A stretch of DNA of 64,000 nucleotides from Lithobates sylvaticus (Eukaryota; Chordata; Amphibia; Anura; Ranidae). The translations under genes and the position numbers were made by a program. Below are positions 25,026 to 36,600 of the stretch, one piece after another. How positions within the stretch are numbered: the stretch's first letter is position 1; every line of letters begins with the position of its first letter. The stretch spans positions 621,503,912 through 621,567,911 of the forward strand of contig CM053028.1 in the NCBI GenBank assembly GCA_028564925.1, written 5' to 3'. The notes under the pieces are model-generated. The model ran no database searches. It was not told where the DNA came from and saw nothing but the letters and a program-made list of their open reading frames with translations.

Positions 25026-25451
25026 TGCCGCGCACACACGAAGGGACTATCCCGCGGGAGTATCCGCTGGACCGAAGTCCAGCGGATAATCCCCTCTTGT
25101 GTGGGCGCCGGCGGACTTTTTTTGGCCAAAGTACGGCAGACTAAAGTTTCAGGTTTTGTTTTCAAATTATCCGCTGGACTTGGCAGTCCAGCGGATAATC
25201 CGGTCGTGTGTAGTATGGTCCGGCGTACCAAAAAGGACGCATGCTCAGTAGCAAGTCTTTTTCTAGTATTTTTCGTTTTCTAGTCCCGTCGTACGTGCTG
25301 TACGTCATCGCGTGAACCGTCGGACTTTTAGCGTGATCGTGTGTGGTCAAGTCCGTTCGCTTTTTAGTCCAGCGTACCCAGCTGGAAAGTACAGCGGATT
25401 GTCCGCTGGACTTAGGTCCGCCGGGAAAAGTCCGTACGTGTGTACGCGGCA
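25026..25451. mobile_element. Harbinger-type MITE inside LINE-1
   Basis: A 426-bp element with terminal inverted repeats (TGCCGCGCACACACG and, inverted, CGTGTGTACGCGGCA) is flanked by TAA on both sides (25023-25025, 25452-25454), the 3-bp duplication of PIF/Harbinger elements. Sub-terminal inverted blocks (GTCCAGCGGATAATCC) recur. It has no coding capacity. Being inside LINE-1's 3' UTR, it may have travelled with a LINE-1 lineage or inserted later. Confidence 0.85.
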
Positions 25452-25707
25452 TAACAGTAACTCAGGCACACTAAGTGACAATACACCATGGAGAGTAACC
25501 TCCAACAATTTGTCCACACTTAGATGTGTTTAAACACTGTTTCTCTCTCCCTTTCTACATTAAGACTGTGTAATGTAATGTATTCAGAATGTTTTGATTA
25601 ATTTGTTTGCTTGATACCCATGTTATTTTGTAATGTATCGACCCGACAGGGTCCCTTTCCTTGTTATAAATAAAAACATTTAAAAAAAAAAAAAAGTCTG
25701 CAGAAAA

Positions 25708-27117
25708 ATGGGAAGGGAGGATTAAAGCTAATTCCTCAAATGCCATAATTAGGCAGATGTCCCTGATAGTAAGATGCAAAGAAGGTACTCACTGTTTTTG
25801 TGATGAAATGTGGGGCACATGCATAACCTCATGCGGAGATGGAGTCCTATGCTCCACTCCACATGGTTATAAGCGCATGTGCCCAGTGGTGATTGTTAGT
25901 CCCCGCAGGTGAGCGGCGCTGCCCCCGCCCCTTCCATGAATTGCACCCACAGGTGCTTGACGGTGGCCCCAAACGGCGGTCATGGCGGCCATAAGGTCCG
26001 CCCTGTGTGTACCCCCCGGCGTCCTGAGGAGGCAGAGCCCCGTATCAGCGTCACTCACGACGCAAAACGTGTGACGTCATCGCATCACGCGCACTCACGG
26101 GACCCCGCGCATGCGCAGTGATCAGCGATGCGTCCATGAGTGCCAGAGGACGCCGCCAGCACAGGGCCAATCCGCAGGAACGCCCAGGACCTGCCTGGGC
26201 GTCCATAGAGAGAGTCCATAAAAGGCGACTCCCTCCCCCTTGCTGGGAAGGCACAAACGGCAAGGTAGCATCCGCCCGGCCATACCAATGTGAGGCACAT
26301 GATAGCGCCACCTATGGGGAAAGTGACAGGAGAGAATATAGAACAAAAATACATGTGATTAAATAACATGTACTCCGTTATAATATACTAGTGCTTTATG
26401 TGTCACATAATCTATAATACTCATAGCATATAAATCTTTATTGAAGAGTATCTTATATATAGATTAGCATATTGAACGTACCGTGTTTAAAAGTACCTTC
26501 ATAATTACATAGGCCGTATATTGTATGCGAGAACGACTGCATGCTGTGTTCTCTCAAAAATTGGAAATCTAGTATTTATTGTTGCACACAATTGTGATGT
26601 GATATTAAACACCATTTATTGAGAACATTGATTTAGATTATCCTCCCGTTCTTTTTTGCATTCGTTACTAATCGAGTCAAAATTGGGGGGAAAATCTGCA
26701 CTTGCAGAGGCCTAGTGGGTTTATTTTTTCTTACTATATCGATCGAAGGATTTTACATGCCAAGAAAGGGCTGATTTATTTTCTAAGATTTTGTTTAATT
26801 TTTCCGTAAGGGGAAGAGTTTAAGTTTCAGTCTGATCTTTTTTCTCTCAAAGTCAATCTCATAGCTTGACATGAGATTGGTCCACTCGTTTCCCTGAAAA
26901 TCGCTCATGTTTGTAATAATCAAACGAAAAAAAAACAAAGATACATTAAAGATTTAGAGCATACAGTTACATGCAATTGGTCCGCATCACTAGGCTTCTG
27001 TTTCAACTCCAATGTGTCAAATGGGGAGGGGTGTTTAACCACCCAATTATATAGAAAAAGAAAAGGAAATAACACATATGGAGGAAATGGGTTGCCGCAC
27101 ACCCCGGGATCGAATAC
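25708..27117 (-). mobile_element. Element E, second part (left)
   Basis: Continuation of E after LINE-1. It contains a GC-rich block (about 25860-26300) with GCGCATGCGC and TGACGTCA-like motifs, an AT-rich block, and on the minus strand a short open stretch MSDFQGNEWTN..., present also in the right copy near 33850. It ends at the 31-base duplication bordering F. Confidence 0.45.
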
Positions 27118-27204
27118 AAAAAAGAAAAGTTCCCCCTAGAATGGTGGGTAAACCTGGGCAAAAGGAAGGAAGTTGAGTGGAGCTCCAAGACACTGAAGTT
27201 GCAG

Positions 27205-28243
27205 CAGGGGGGGCGTGGTCTAGGATGACGGAGTAGGAAGACACACTCTGGCTGGCTCCCTCCACCCTCCAGGCGTACACACGTAGCCGGGCTGCCCTGA
27301 GCCCGGCGCCTTGAACCGAGTGATTTTCCCCATAGGACCTACCGGCCGGAATGAGAAAAGCGGATAGAGAGCAGAGGAGAACAACCCAGCCGGAGATCCC
27401 GCAATACTTCCTGCGTACACGAGCAGCGACGTCCAGAGGGGGGCGAACTAGGAGTGAGGACAGGCTGGCGAACGGTGTCTCTCAGAGGACATAACAAACG
27501 CATCCTGTACCCCAGGGAAGCCGCAGCAGAAGACCTGGAGACGCCGGATATGCAGAAAGAGAAGGCGGGAGGGCGGAGGGGGGACGAGAGGAAGTGCACA
27601 CACAAGGAGAGGAAGCAGACCTCAGAGAGCTTTTGCGGGCCCTTCCAACAAGTGCAGACCTACAGGCGCTTCCCACACGAGCAGATCTGGAGGGGTGGAT
27701 GACCCGCATAGAGGAGATACACCGCAGGGACTTCGAGGAAGTGCGGTCGGAGGTACAACGGCTATCAGAGAGATTGACGGTCAGAGAGGAGGAACAGGTG
27801 TCCCTGACAGAGCGAGTTAAACGGCTGGAGCAGGTACAGTTGGTGCATGATCTATATGTTCCCGCAATACAGCTCCGCTTAGAGGAAATAGAAGACCGCA
27901 GCAGGAGGGAAAAATCTGAGGTTCAGGGGGGTCCCGGAGACAGTAGGGAAAGAAGCACTACAGTCAACCATACAGGGAATTTGTCAAAAACTTGATATTC
28001 AGATCCCAATGCAGGACTTGGAATTTGAGAGGGTGCATAGGGTGATGGGTCCCCCCTCCCCCAACCCTGAGAGACCACGAGATGTGATTTGCTGTTTTCA
28101 TAGATATATACATAAAGAACTAATAAGTCGAAAGCATTGGATGTAGGAGAAGTGATATATGAGGGAGCAAAAGATAAAAATCCTACCAGACTTATCTAGA
28201 GCCCCCCTGCAGAGAAGAAATTTGAATACGTTCCGATTGTTGA
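27205..28243 (+). mobile_element. LINE-2, left copy, running into the gap
   Basis: It begins GGGGGGCGTGG like LINE-1, inside the resumed F sequence. It matches the right-arm LINE-2 (33548 leftwards). ORF1 starts at 27351 but is frame-shifted relative to the open right copy, mostly at homopolymers (for example a G run near 27437). Agreement falls further in the last 30 bases before the N run. Some of these differences may be read errors rather than decay. It is cut by the gap within the ORF1 C-terminal domain. Confidence 0.85.
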
Positions 28244-28743
28244 NNNNNNNNNNNNNNNNNNNNNNNNNNNNNNNNNNNNNNNNNNNNNNNNNNNNNNNNN
28301 NNNNNNNNNNNNNNNNNNNNNNNNNNNNNNNNNNNNNNNNNNNNNNNNNNNNNNNNNNNNNNNNNNNNNNNNNNNNNNNNNNNNNNNNNNNNNNNNNNNN
28401 NNNNNNNNNNNNNNNNNNNNNNNNNNNNNNNNNNNNNNNNNNNNNNNNNNNNNNNNNNNNNNNNNNNNNNNNNNNNNNNNNNNNNNNNNNNNNNNNNNNN
28501 NNNNNNNNNNNNNNNNNNNNNNNNNNNNNNNNNNNNNNNNNNNNNNNNNNNNNNNNNNNNNNNNNNNNNNNNNNNNNNNNNNNNNNNNNNNNNNNNNNNN
28601 NNNNNNNNNNNNNNNNNNNNNNNNNNNNNNNNNNNNNNNNNNNNNNNNNNNNNNNNNNNNNNNNNNNNNNNNNNNNNNNNNNNNNNNNNNNNNNNNNNNN
28701 NNNNNNNNNNNNNNNNNNNNNNNNNNNNNNNNNNNNNNNNNNN
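28244..28743. other. Assembly gap of exactly 500 N
   Basis: The run is exactly 500 bases, as expected of a placeholder. Both flanks are LINE-2 sequence pointing toward the gap from opposite strands, so the true missing length is likely several kilobases. Any protein frame crossing it is meaningless there. Confidence 0.98.
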
Positions 28744-30462
28744 CTCTCGTGTGGGAATAAACCCTACTTGGTCCCGATTCACCATCTGACTAAGTAGTGG
28801 CTGAATTCTTAATGCTAAGATTTTAGTAAAAAGCTTCAGATCCACGTTTAGCAGTGAGATCGGCCTATAACTGCTGCACTCCGACGGGTCCTTCCCTTCC
28901 TTCGGGATCACCGTGATATACGCCAACAGTGAGTCCGGTGGAAATGCAGCCGTTCGGCCTAGAGTGTTGAAAACCCCCACCAGGTGTTTATTTAACTGTA
29001 GTGAAAATCTTTTATAATACTGTAAAGTAAAACCATCCGGGCCGGGGGCCTTCCCTGTCTTGGATTTCTTTATTGCTGCATTCAACTCCTCAGCCGTTAT
29101 GGGCGCCTCCAATTTACTACGTTCCAAGGATGATAGCCTTGTAAGTTTTGCAGAGGATAAGTATTCCTGGAAAACCGATCTCGACATTGGCTTTGGTTCC
29201 AAATTATATAATGAGGAATAGTATTCTCCAAATCTCTGGGCTATCTCTTTCGGCTGAGGAATTAAATGCCCATTTTTCCCTTTTATTTGAGGTATATATG
29301 TTAACGTATTCCTTTCTTTGAGTTTACCTGCTAGTAATTTAGTGCATTTATCTCCCAGTTCATAGGATGTCTTCCTACCTTTTTGTATTGTTGCTTTGGC
29401 CTTGAACCGCATAGTCTCCGTGAGCTGGAGTCTCAAGTGTTCTAATTGTCTACCTGTCGAGGCTCTCTGTATCTTCTTATGCTGCATTTCTAGTTCCTGG
29501 ATCTCCTGTAAGAGTTTTTTAATTTGTTTTTCTCTTTCTCTCTTTATTTTAGACCCATATTTAATCAGGATACCTCTAATTACGGCCTTATGCGCCTCCC
29601 ACACTATCCCGGGATTACTTCCTGGGGTGTCGTTTATCTGGAAATAGGCCTCTATTTCCTTTGCTACTTCTTCCTGGATTTCCGGTGTCTGTAGTAGGCT
29701 CTCATTCAGGCGCCATCTTCTATCTGAGGTACCCCCTGCTCCGGAGAATGCTAACCTTAGGGATACTGGGGCGTGGTCTGACCACGTTATACTTCCTATG
29801 GTGATCTCGGTCACCATAGAAAGTAAATAATGTGGGATCAGGAAAAGATCGATGCGAGAATAGATCTGGTGGGGATTAGAGAAATAGGTGTAATCCTTTT
29901 CTCCGGCGTGCATGGTCCGCCATACATCCACCAGTTGTGTTTCATGTAGTTTCCTCAGGATTCCTCTCCTAATACCATGTGAGACCGATGATGTCCCTGA
30001 GGATGTATCCATTTTTGGGTCTAATGCAATATTGAAGTCGCCTCCTAAGATCAACTTGCCTTCCGAGAATTCTATTAGTTTTGTAAGTGTTTTTTTCAGG
30101 AATGAGTCCTGTAAGGCATTCGGCGCGTATAAAGTTGCCAGTGTCACCTTCACCCCTCTCAAATGTCCCTTCAGGAACAAAAACCGGCCCTTTGTATCTA
30201 CCCGTTTATCAATCAATAACCAAGGAACCCGGCTCGCGATCATAATCGATACCCCCTTTGATTTTGCCTCCTGGTTTGAGGCATGGTACACATATGGAAA
30301 AAGTCTGTTTTGGAGGAACGGGAGTCCACCTGCTTTAAAGTGGGTTTCCTGTATGAGGGCCACATCTGTGCCCATTCGTTTCAAATCATTAAGAAGCATT
30401 TTTCTTTTTTCTGGGACATTAAGTCCTTTAACATTCATAGAGGTCACCTTGATTTCCTCCAT
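28744..30462 (-). CDS. LINE-2 ORF2, N-terminal part, cut by gap
   Basis: About 573 codons remain of an ORF2 that would be near 1270. The start is taken at the ATG of MEEIKVTSMNVKGLN (30462-30460); the frame is open farther upstream, through an F run made by a homopolymer, which is unlikely to be translated. The endonuclease has the MNVKG asparagine, QETH, GGDFN, SRIDLF and WSDHAPV motifs. A linker follows, then RT blocks SSYRPISLLNVDLK and DQVGFIPTRE, where the gap begins. The catalytic ADD motif is not present in the window. In the cell this enzyme nicks DNA and primes reverse transcription of its own RNA. Confidence 0.9.
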
Positions 30463-32286
30463 CTCGCAGGGAGGAGAAAAAAAAAAAAAAAAAACCTCCC
30501 CCAACCTCACCCCCCTCCCTCTTACTATCCCCCCTCCCTACCCCCTTCCCTCCCTCCCTCCCTTCTAACCTCTAAAGCAAACACCCACCCCAGGAACCCC
30601 CCTACCTCTGGTTCAGTGGGTGCAATCCTAATTGGGGGATTGGTCCAAAATGACTGCAGGGCTCTGCTCCCTCCTCCCTCCCTCGGAGCACTATATGGGT
30701 AATTGAGATCATTTCCCATATATTTATAACTTTTATGGGAGGTAATAACCACAGAAGAGGGAAAAAAAGAACAAAAAGGAAAAATAAAATAGGTAAATAA
30801 TAACCTCGGCTAGGTCTATACATACCAGAACTTGCAACTGGCCAGAGAGGTACCTGGAGGACTCTCTTACACATTACGATATATATCCCCCCTTTCTCCT
30901 GGTACCTCGATCTTTTTCTCTTCTCCTTCCCCTCCCACCTCTCCTCCCTCTACTGCTATATAGTCTCACCTCGGCTCCCCCTTCCCCACCGTCCGCCCGC
31001 CCACTCCTTTAACCCCTTTTAACCGGTTCCATTCATCCTCCCCATTCATCCGTCTCCCACCATCCCAAGTCCAAGATATGGGTATTCTCTCTCCATCTCT
31101 CTGCCCCTCTCCCTCTCCCCCCTCCTCCCCCGCACCGATGTAGATATACACAAATATTTTACTGCTCTATGGGGGTCAAAATCTATCTATTCGTCCCCAG
31201 CAGCAGTAAGGGGGGTAAGGGGGGGAGGGGGGAGGGGGGGGGGGGCGTAATAAAAGATTCCTACAGACTCTCTGTACGCCATAGTATATTGTGGGGGCCC
31301 CCCCCCCCCCCCGGTTCACCTCTCCCTGTGAAGGGTCAAGGGTGGGAAAGAGAGAGAGCCAAACGCTCCCCTCTCCTCCCATTCCCCCGTCCCTCATGTG
31401 CCAAAGTGACCATGCTACCCAAAGAAAATCTATCATATTTTGATGTGTGTGACCAGTGTACTTATATACTAATATACCTTGTGAACTCCTTATAAAAGGC
31501 GTTAACCCCTCACACTAATTACCGCACTCCCTCCTTCGTATAGATATGTGCAACCACACCTCCGGATAATATAATATATCCGGCCGCGACATAATAGTAA
31601 TAGTAAAAAAAAAACAAAAACAAAAAAGAACCCTATTTACAGAAAATATATTGTGTACTCAGTGAGAACTTTCACAAACATCCCATATCAATAAAAATCC
31701 ACCCTTGAAAAAAAAAAAAAAAAAAAAAGTGTCACAAAAGAAAAGGAGGGGGACGCATCTCCCCTCCCCCTCATATTTTAATACTACGTGCCAAACCATA
31801 AATGGGTGGTGAACCGGAGGGCCCTCCTGTTACCTGAGTCTGTTTAAAAAAAAAAAGAAAGAGAAAGAGAAAAAAAAAAAGGGGAAAAAGAGACCCCACA
31901 AAAAAAAACCTTAATGGGCCATTAAAGGGCCAAGCATCCCGGAGAGAAATCGAATGAGAGAGAGGAACAAAAATCTCCCCACTTATACTTATCTATACTT
32001 ATATAGTTATACTTATATATCTATATCTATGTCTGTGCTATAGTATTGCTATAGTATTATACCTCTCCCCTCAAAAACACCCACCAAAAAAAAAAAAAAA
32101 AAAAGGGGGGGGGGTAAAAAATGGGGGAGACCGCGGGGTAGGGCGGGAAGGGGGCGGGTAGGGGGACCCGTGGCTTCTTGATCAGACTTAGTCCTCAAAC
32201 TAAAATATAGAAGGGGAAAGTTTGTCCATTTCTCTTAAAAAAAAAAAGAAGAGAAGTATAGATACAAAGCTAAGGTCTTCTGTGCT
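30463..32286 (-). other. LINE-2 inter-ORF spacer
   Basis: A 1.8-kb stretch between ORF1 and ORF2, rich in homopolymers and homopurine-homopyrimidine tracts (A run 30479-30497, G-rich 31208-31247, C run about 31297-31312, A runs 31708-31728, 31845-31886 and 32084-32104). No open frame resembles a protein. Human L1 has only about 60 bases here. Confidence 0.7.
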
Positions 32287-33405
32287 TCATTTCTTGGAGA
32301 GGTTGGGGGTCTGATTCTCCTGTCCCCCCTGTTCTTTTTGTCTGCCTAGGTGTTGTAACCAGTTTGGTATCTCTGTCTCTGCTACTTCTTCTCCCAGGAA
32401 CAGGAACAGCTCTGGTAAGTCCGCCGGTTGCCTCAGGGCGAATGATCTAGAGTCTTTCTTTACTCTCAGGGAGAATGGGTAACCCCACCGATATGAGCCC
32501 CCCGCCATTTTTATTCTGTCCAACAACGGACGTATCAAATTTCTTCTCTGCAGGGTGGCTCTAGATAAGTCTGGTAGGATTTTTATCTTTGCTCCCTCAT
32601 ATATCACTTCTCCTACATCCCATGCTTTCCGACTTATTAGTTCTTTATGTATATATCTATGAAAACAGCAAATCACATCTCGTGGTCTCTCAGGGTTGGG
32701 GGAGGGGGGACCCATCACCCTATGCACCCTCTCAAATTCCAAGTCCTGCATTGGGATCTGAATATCAAGTTTTTGACAAATTCCCTGTATGGTTGACTGT
32801 AGTGCTTCTTTCCCTACTGTCTCCGGGACCCCCCTGAACCTCAGATTTTTCCTCCTGCTGCGGTCTTCTAATTCCTCTAAGCGGAGCTGTATTGCGGGAA
32901 CATATAGATCATGCACCAACTGTACCTGCTCCAGCCGTTTAACTCGCTCTGTCAGGGACACCTGTTCCTCCTCTCTGACCGTCAATCTCTCTGATAGCCG
33001 TTGTACCTCCGACCGCACTTCCTCGAAGTCCCTGCGGTGTATCTCCTCTATGCGGGTCATCCACCCCTCCAGATCTGCTCGTGTGGGAAGCGCCTGTAGG
33101 TCTGCCCTTGTTGGAAGGGCCCGCAAAAGCACTCTGAGGTCTGCTTCCTCTCCTTGTGTGTGCACTTCCTCTCGTCCCCCCTCCGCTCCCGCCTTCTCTT
33201 TCTGCATATCCGGCGTCTCCAGCGTCTCCTGCTGCGGCTTCCCTGGGGTACAGGATGCGTTTGTTATGTCCTCTGAGAGACACCGTTCGCCGACCTGTCT
33301 CACTCCTAGTTCCGCCCCCCTGGACGTCGCTGCTCGTGTACGCAGGAAGTATTGCGGGATCTCCGGCTGGGTTGTTCTCCTCTGCTCTCTATCCGCTTTT
33401 CTCAT
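32287..33405 (-). CDS. LINE-2 ORF1 protein
   Basis: Open 372-codon ORF1. The N-terminus is basic and low complexity, with a duplicated LPTRADLQ / LPTRADLE segment (about residues 95-112). A coiled coil (about 112-180) carries regular leucines. The RRM begins LEDRSRRKNLRFRGVPE (about 180-265), and the C-terminal domain has RVHRVMGPP, LQRRNLIRPLLDRI and GGSYRWGYPF (to about 330). This is the L1 ORF1 (transposase_22) architecture. It would form trimers coating LINE RNA. The left-arm copy of the same gene is not open. Confidence 0.92.
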   Translation of the reverse strand: MRKADREQRRTTQPEIPQYFLRTRAATSRGAELGVRQVGERCLSEDITNASCTPGKPQQETLETPDMQKEKAGAEGGREEVHTQGEEADLRVLLRALPTRADLQALPTRADLEGWMTRIEEIHRRDFEEVRSEVQRLSERLTVREEEQVSLTERVKRLEQVQLVHDLYVPAIQLRLEELEDRSRRKNLRFRGVPETVGKEALQSTIQGICQKLDIQIPMQDLEFERVHRVMGPPSPNPERPRDVICCFHRYIHKELISRKAWDVGEVIYEGAKIKILPDLSRATLQRRNLIRPLLDRIKMAGGSYRWGYPFSLRVKKDSRSFALRQPADLPELFLFLGEEVAETEIPNWLQHLGRQKEQGGQENQTPNLSKK

Positions 33406-33640
33406 TCCGGCCGGTATGTCCTATGGGGAAAATCACTCGGTTCAAGGCGCCGGGCTCAGGGCAGCCCGGCTACGTGTGTACGCCTGGAGGGTGGAGGGAG
33501 CCAGCCAGAGTGTGTCTTCCTACTCCGTCATCCTAGACCACGCCCCCCTGCCTGCAACTTCAGTGTCTTGGAGCTCCACTCAACTTCCTTCCTTTTACCC
33601 AGGGTTTACCCACCATTCTAGGGGGAACTTTTCTTTTTTG

Positions 33641-36600
33641 TATTCGATCCCGGGGTGAGCGGCAACCCATTTCCTCCATATGTGTTATTTCCTTTTCTTT
33701 TTCTATATAATTGGGTGGTTAAACACCCCTCCCCATTTGACACATTGGAGTTGAAACATAAGCCTAGTGATGCGGACCAATTGCATGTAACTGTATGCTC
33801 TAAATCTTTAATGTATCTTTGTATTTTTATCGTTTGATTATTACAAACATGAGCGATTTTCAGGGAAACGAGTGGACCAATCTCATGTCAAGCTATGAGA
33901 TTGACTTTGAGAGAAAAAAGATCAGACTGAAACTTAAACACTTCCCCTTACGGAAAAATTAAACAAAATCTTAGAAAATAAATCAGCCCTTTCTTGGCAT
34001 GTAAAATCCTTCGATCGATATAGTAAGAAAAAATAAACCCACTAGGCCTGCAAGTGCAGATTTTCCCCAATTTTGACTCGATTAGTAACGAATGCAAAAA
34101 AGAACGGGAGGATAATCTAAATCAATGTTCTCAATAAATGGTGTTTAATATCACATCACAATTGTGTGCAACAATAAATACTAGATTTCCAATTTTTGAG
34201 AGAACACAGCATGCAGTCGTTCTCGCATACAATATAAGGCCTATGTAATTATGAAGGTACTTTTAAACACGGTACGTTCAATATGCTAATCTATATATAA
34301 GATACTCTTCAATAAAGATTTATATGCTATGAGTATTATAGATTATGTGACACATAAAGCACTAGTATATTATAACGGAGTACATGTTATTTAATCACAT
34401 GTATTTTTGTTCTATATTCTCTCCTGTCACTTTCCCCATAGGTGGCGCCATCATGTGCCTCCCATTGGTATGGCCGGGCGGATGCTACCTTGCCGTTTGT
34501 GCCTTCCCAGCAAGGGGGAGGGAGTCGCCTTTTATTGACTCTCTCTATGGACGCCCAGGCAGGTCCTGGGCGTTCCTGCGGATTGGCCCTTTGCTGGCGG
34601 CGTCCTCTGGCACTCATGGACGCATCGCTGATCACTGCGCATGCGCGGGGTCCCGTGAGTGCGCGTGATGCGATGACGTCACACGTTTTGCGTCGTGAGT
34701 GACGCTGATACGGGGCTCTGCCTCCTCAGGACGCCGGGGGGTACACACAGGGCGGACCTTATGGCCGCCATGACCGCCGTTTGGGGCCACCGTCAAGCAC
34801 CTGTGGGTGCAATTCATGGAGGGGGCGGGGGCAGCGCCGCTCACCTGCGGGGACTAACAATCACCACTGGGCACATGCGCTTATAACCATGTGGAGTGGA
34901 GCATAGGACTCCATCTCCGCATGAGGTTATGCATGTGCCCCACATTTCATCACAAAAACAGTGAGTACCTTCTTTGCATCTTACTATCAGGGACATCTGC
35001 CTAATTATGGCATTTGAGGAATTAGCTTTAATCCTCCCTTCCCATTTTTCTGCAGACTTTATTATAGACTCCGTCCTGCTCATACTGAGATCCAACCCTG
35101 ACCAGGACAGGGGCCCCCTTCCCCCGTTCTCTCTACCCTCTCCTTTTTTTGTTTCCCCTCTCCTCCCCCTCCCCCCCCCTTCCCAACCACTTATACATTA
35201 CCCACTCACCCCATTGCATTTTCAACTTTTCGCCTGTCTTTTGTTATGTTTCTTCACCTTTTGATCATACAGTCCCCCCCCCCCCCCCCCCTATCTACTC
35301 CCCTCCTGCCGTGCATTATCTCCATGCACCTTTTATTCAAATCACTTGCACTCTTATTCACCCTGCTTATGCATTCATTCACTTCCTCTTTTTTCCACTT
35401 TCACACACTATTTACCTACACACTATATATTATTTTGTTCACATTAATTTCCCCCTGTTCACATTAATTTCCCCCTGTTCCCATCACTCACCCCATCTAT
35501 CTCTATTCCCTCAACTGCATGCACATCTATCTTTTCCTTGATCATTCTCCTTCTCTCTCCCCTCATCATTTTCCACCCTCCTTGTCCCCCCCCTCCCCTA
35601 TATGAAGCACGCCATATACTCCTTCCCATCCTCTTCTTTCCCCACTCCCCCCATCTTCCCCCTTCTTCCTCCCTTCCTCCCTCCCTCTTCTTCTTCCTTT
35701 GCTTTTCCTTCCCATTTCTCTTCCTTTCTTTCTCCTTTCCCCTTCCCCTTTCTTCGCTTTCTTTCTTTTTTTTGTCCCCCCCCCCCCCCGTTCCCTCTTT
35801 TCCTTTTCTCTTACCCCTCTCTGTATTTTCCTATTCCTGTCTTAATCTCCAACATATAGGCCAACTTTTTGGACCTTAACAATCAAGTACAACCATGTAT
35901 GTGCCCCCCCCCCCCCAGGGGGCTTAATGCCCCTAAGTGAGACATATAGCTATACCAACAAGAGGTACCCCACTTTTTAGTGCAATATCACTGTCCTATA
36001 ATTTAGTGCAAAGTTGGATTGAGGTATATATATATCCTCTTTCCTTCTTCTGTTGAATGTGTCCATAGTGACATCTTGGTTTATTCCAGGGGTCCCTCAT
36101 CACAGGTGTGCCGGTGCTTTCCTCTCCCTCCCTTTGCCTCAGGGTGCCCCGGTGTTCCACTTTGGCGTGTCAGCAGTAAGTGTGACCCCTCGCAAGTCAC
36201 ATACGGCCTGGACGTTTATCCTGCCCTGACCTGCTCGTGGGAGCCACAGTTGGGGACCACCGGGAAAAGTCGAGGGGAGTTTTATGAATTCCCATGCAGA
36301 AAATCACCCTACGCACCACACGCATTCCGGAAAATATGCGCACTAAAGCTGTGTTATCCTGTTGCCACTATGCATGGATACAAATGCGACATATCTACCA
36401 ATATTTAATATTTAACTGAATAGTTGCTGTTATGCTGTTTATTTTCTCTATTCCAACAGACAAAAACACTCTGAAGAAGACCTAGACAATTACAGGTCGA
36501 AACGCGTCAGGAGAAGACCTAGACAATTACAGGTCGAAACGCGTCAGTTCTTGCTGCATCATATTGACCCCCCCCCCCCCCTGTTTTATCAGTTGAAGTG

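Larger units (their letters stand above)
17392..25692 (+). mobile_element. LINE-1: 8.3-kb L1/Tx1-type LINE, left arm only
   Basis: A complete insertion from a GGGGGCGTG start to an A tail, flanked by exact 15-bp duplications, with the matching empty site in the right arm. Order: 5' UTR with four 176-bp monomers, ORF1 (18392-19423), an unusually long inter-ORF spacer (about 1.44 kb, with T, C and G runs), ORF2 (20868-24748, broken), 3' UTR carrying a Harbinger MITE (25026-25451), AATAAA-like signal and A tail. It arrived after the two arms separated or is polymorphic between them. ORF breaks make it non-autonomous. Confidence 0.93.
28744..33548 (-). mobile_element. LINE-2, right copy (L1/Tx1-type)
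   Basis: Reading on the minus strand from 33548: 5' UTR, ORF1 (33405-32287), inter-ORF spacer of 1.8 kb, ORF2 from 30462 to the gap. The upstream flank is the F sequence KFPLEWWVNLGKRKEVEW. The 3' end and target duplication are lost in the gap. No frame break is seen in the parts present. Confidence 0.9.

Noticed and set aside
28192-30510. Long frame reading through the N run
   Set aside because: The N run is unknown sequence; only the part from 28744 to 30462 is supported.
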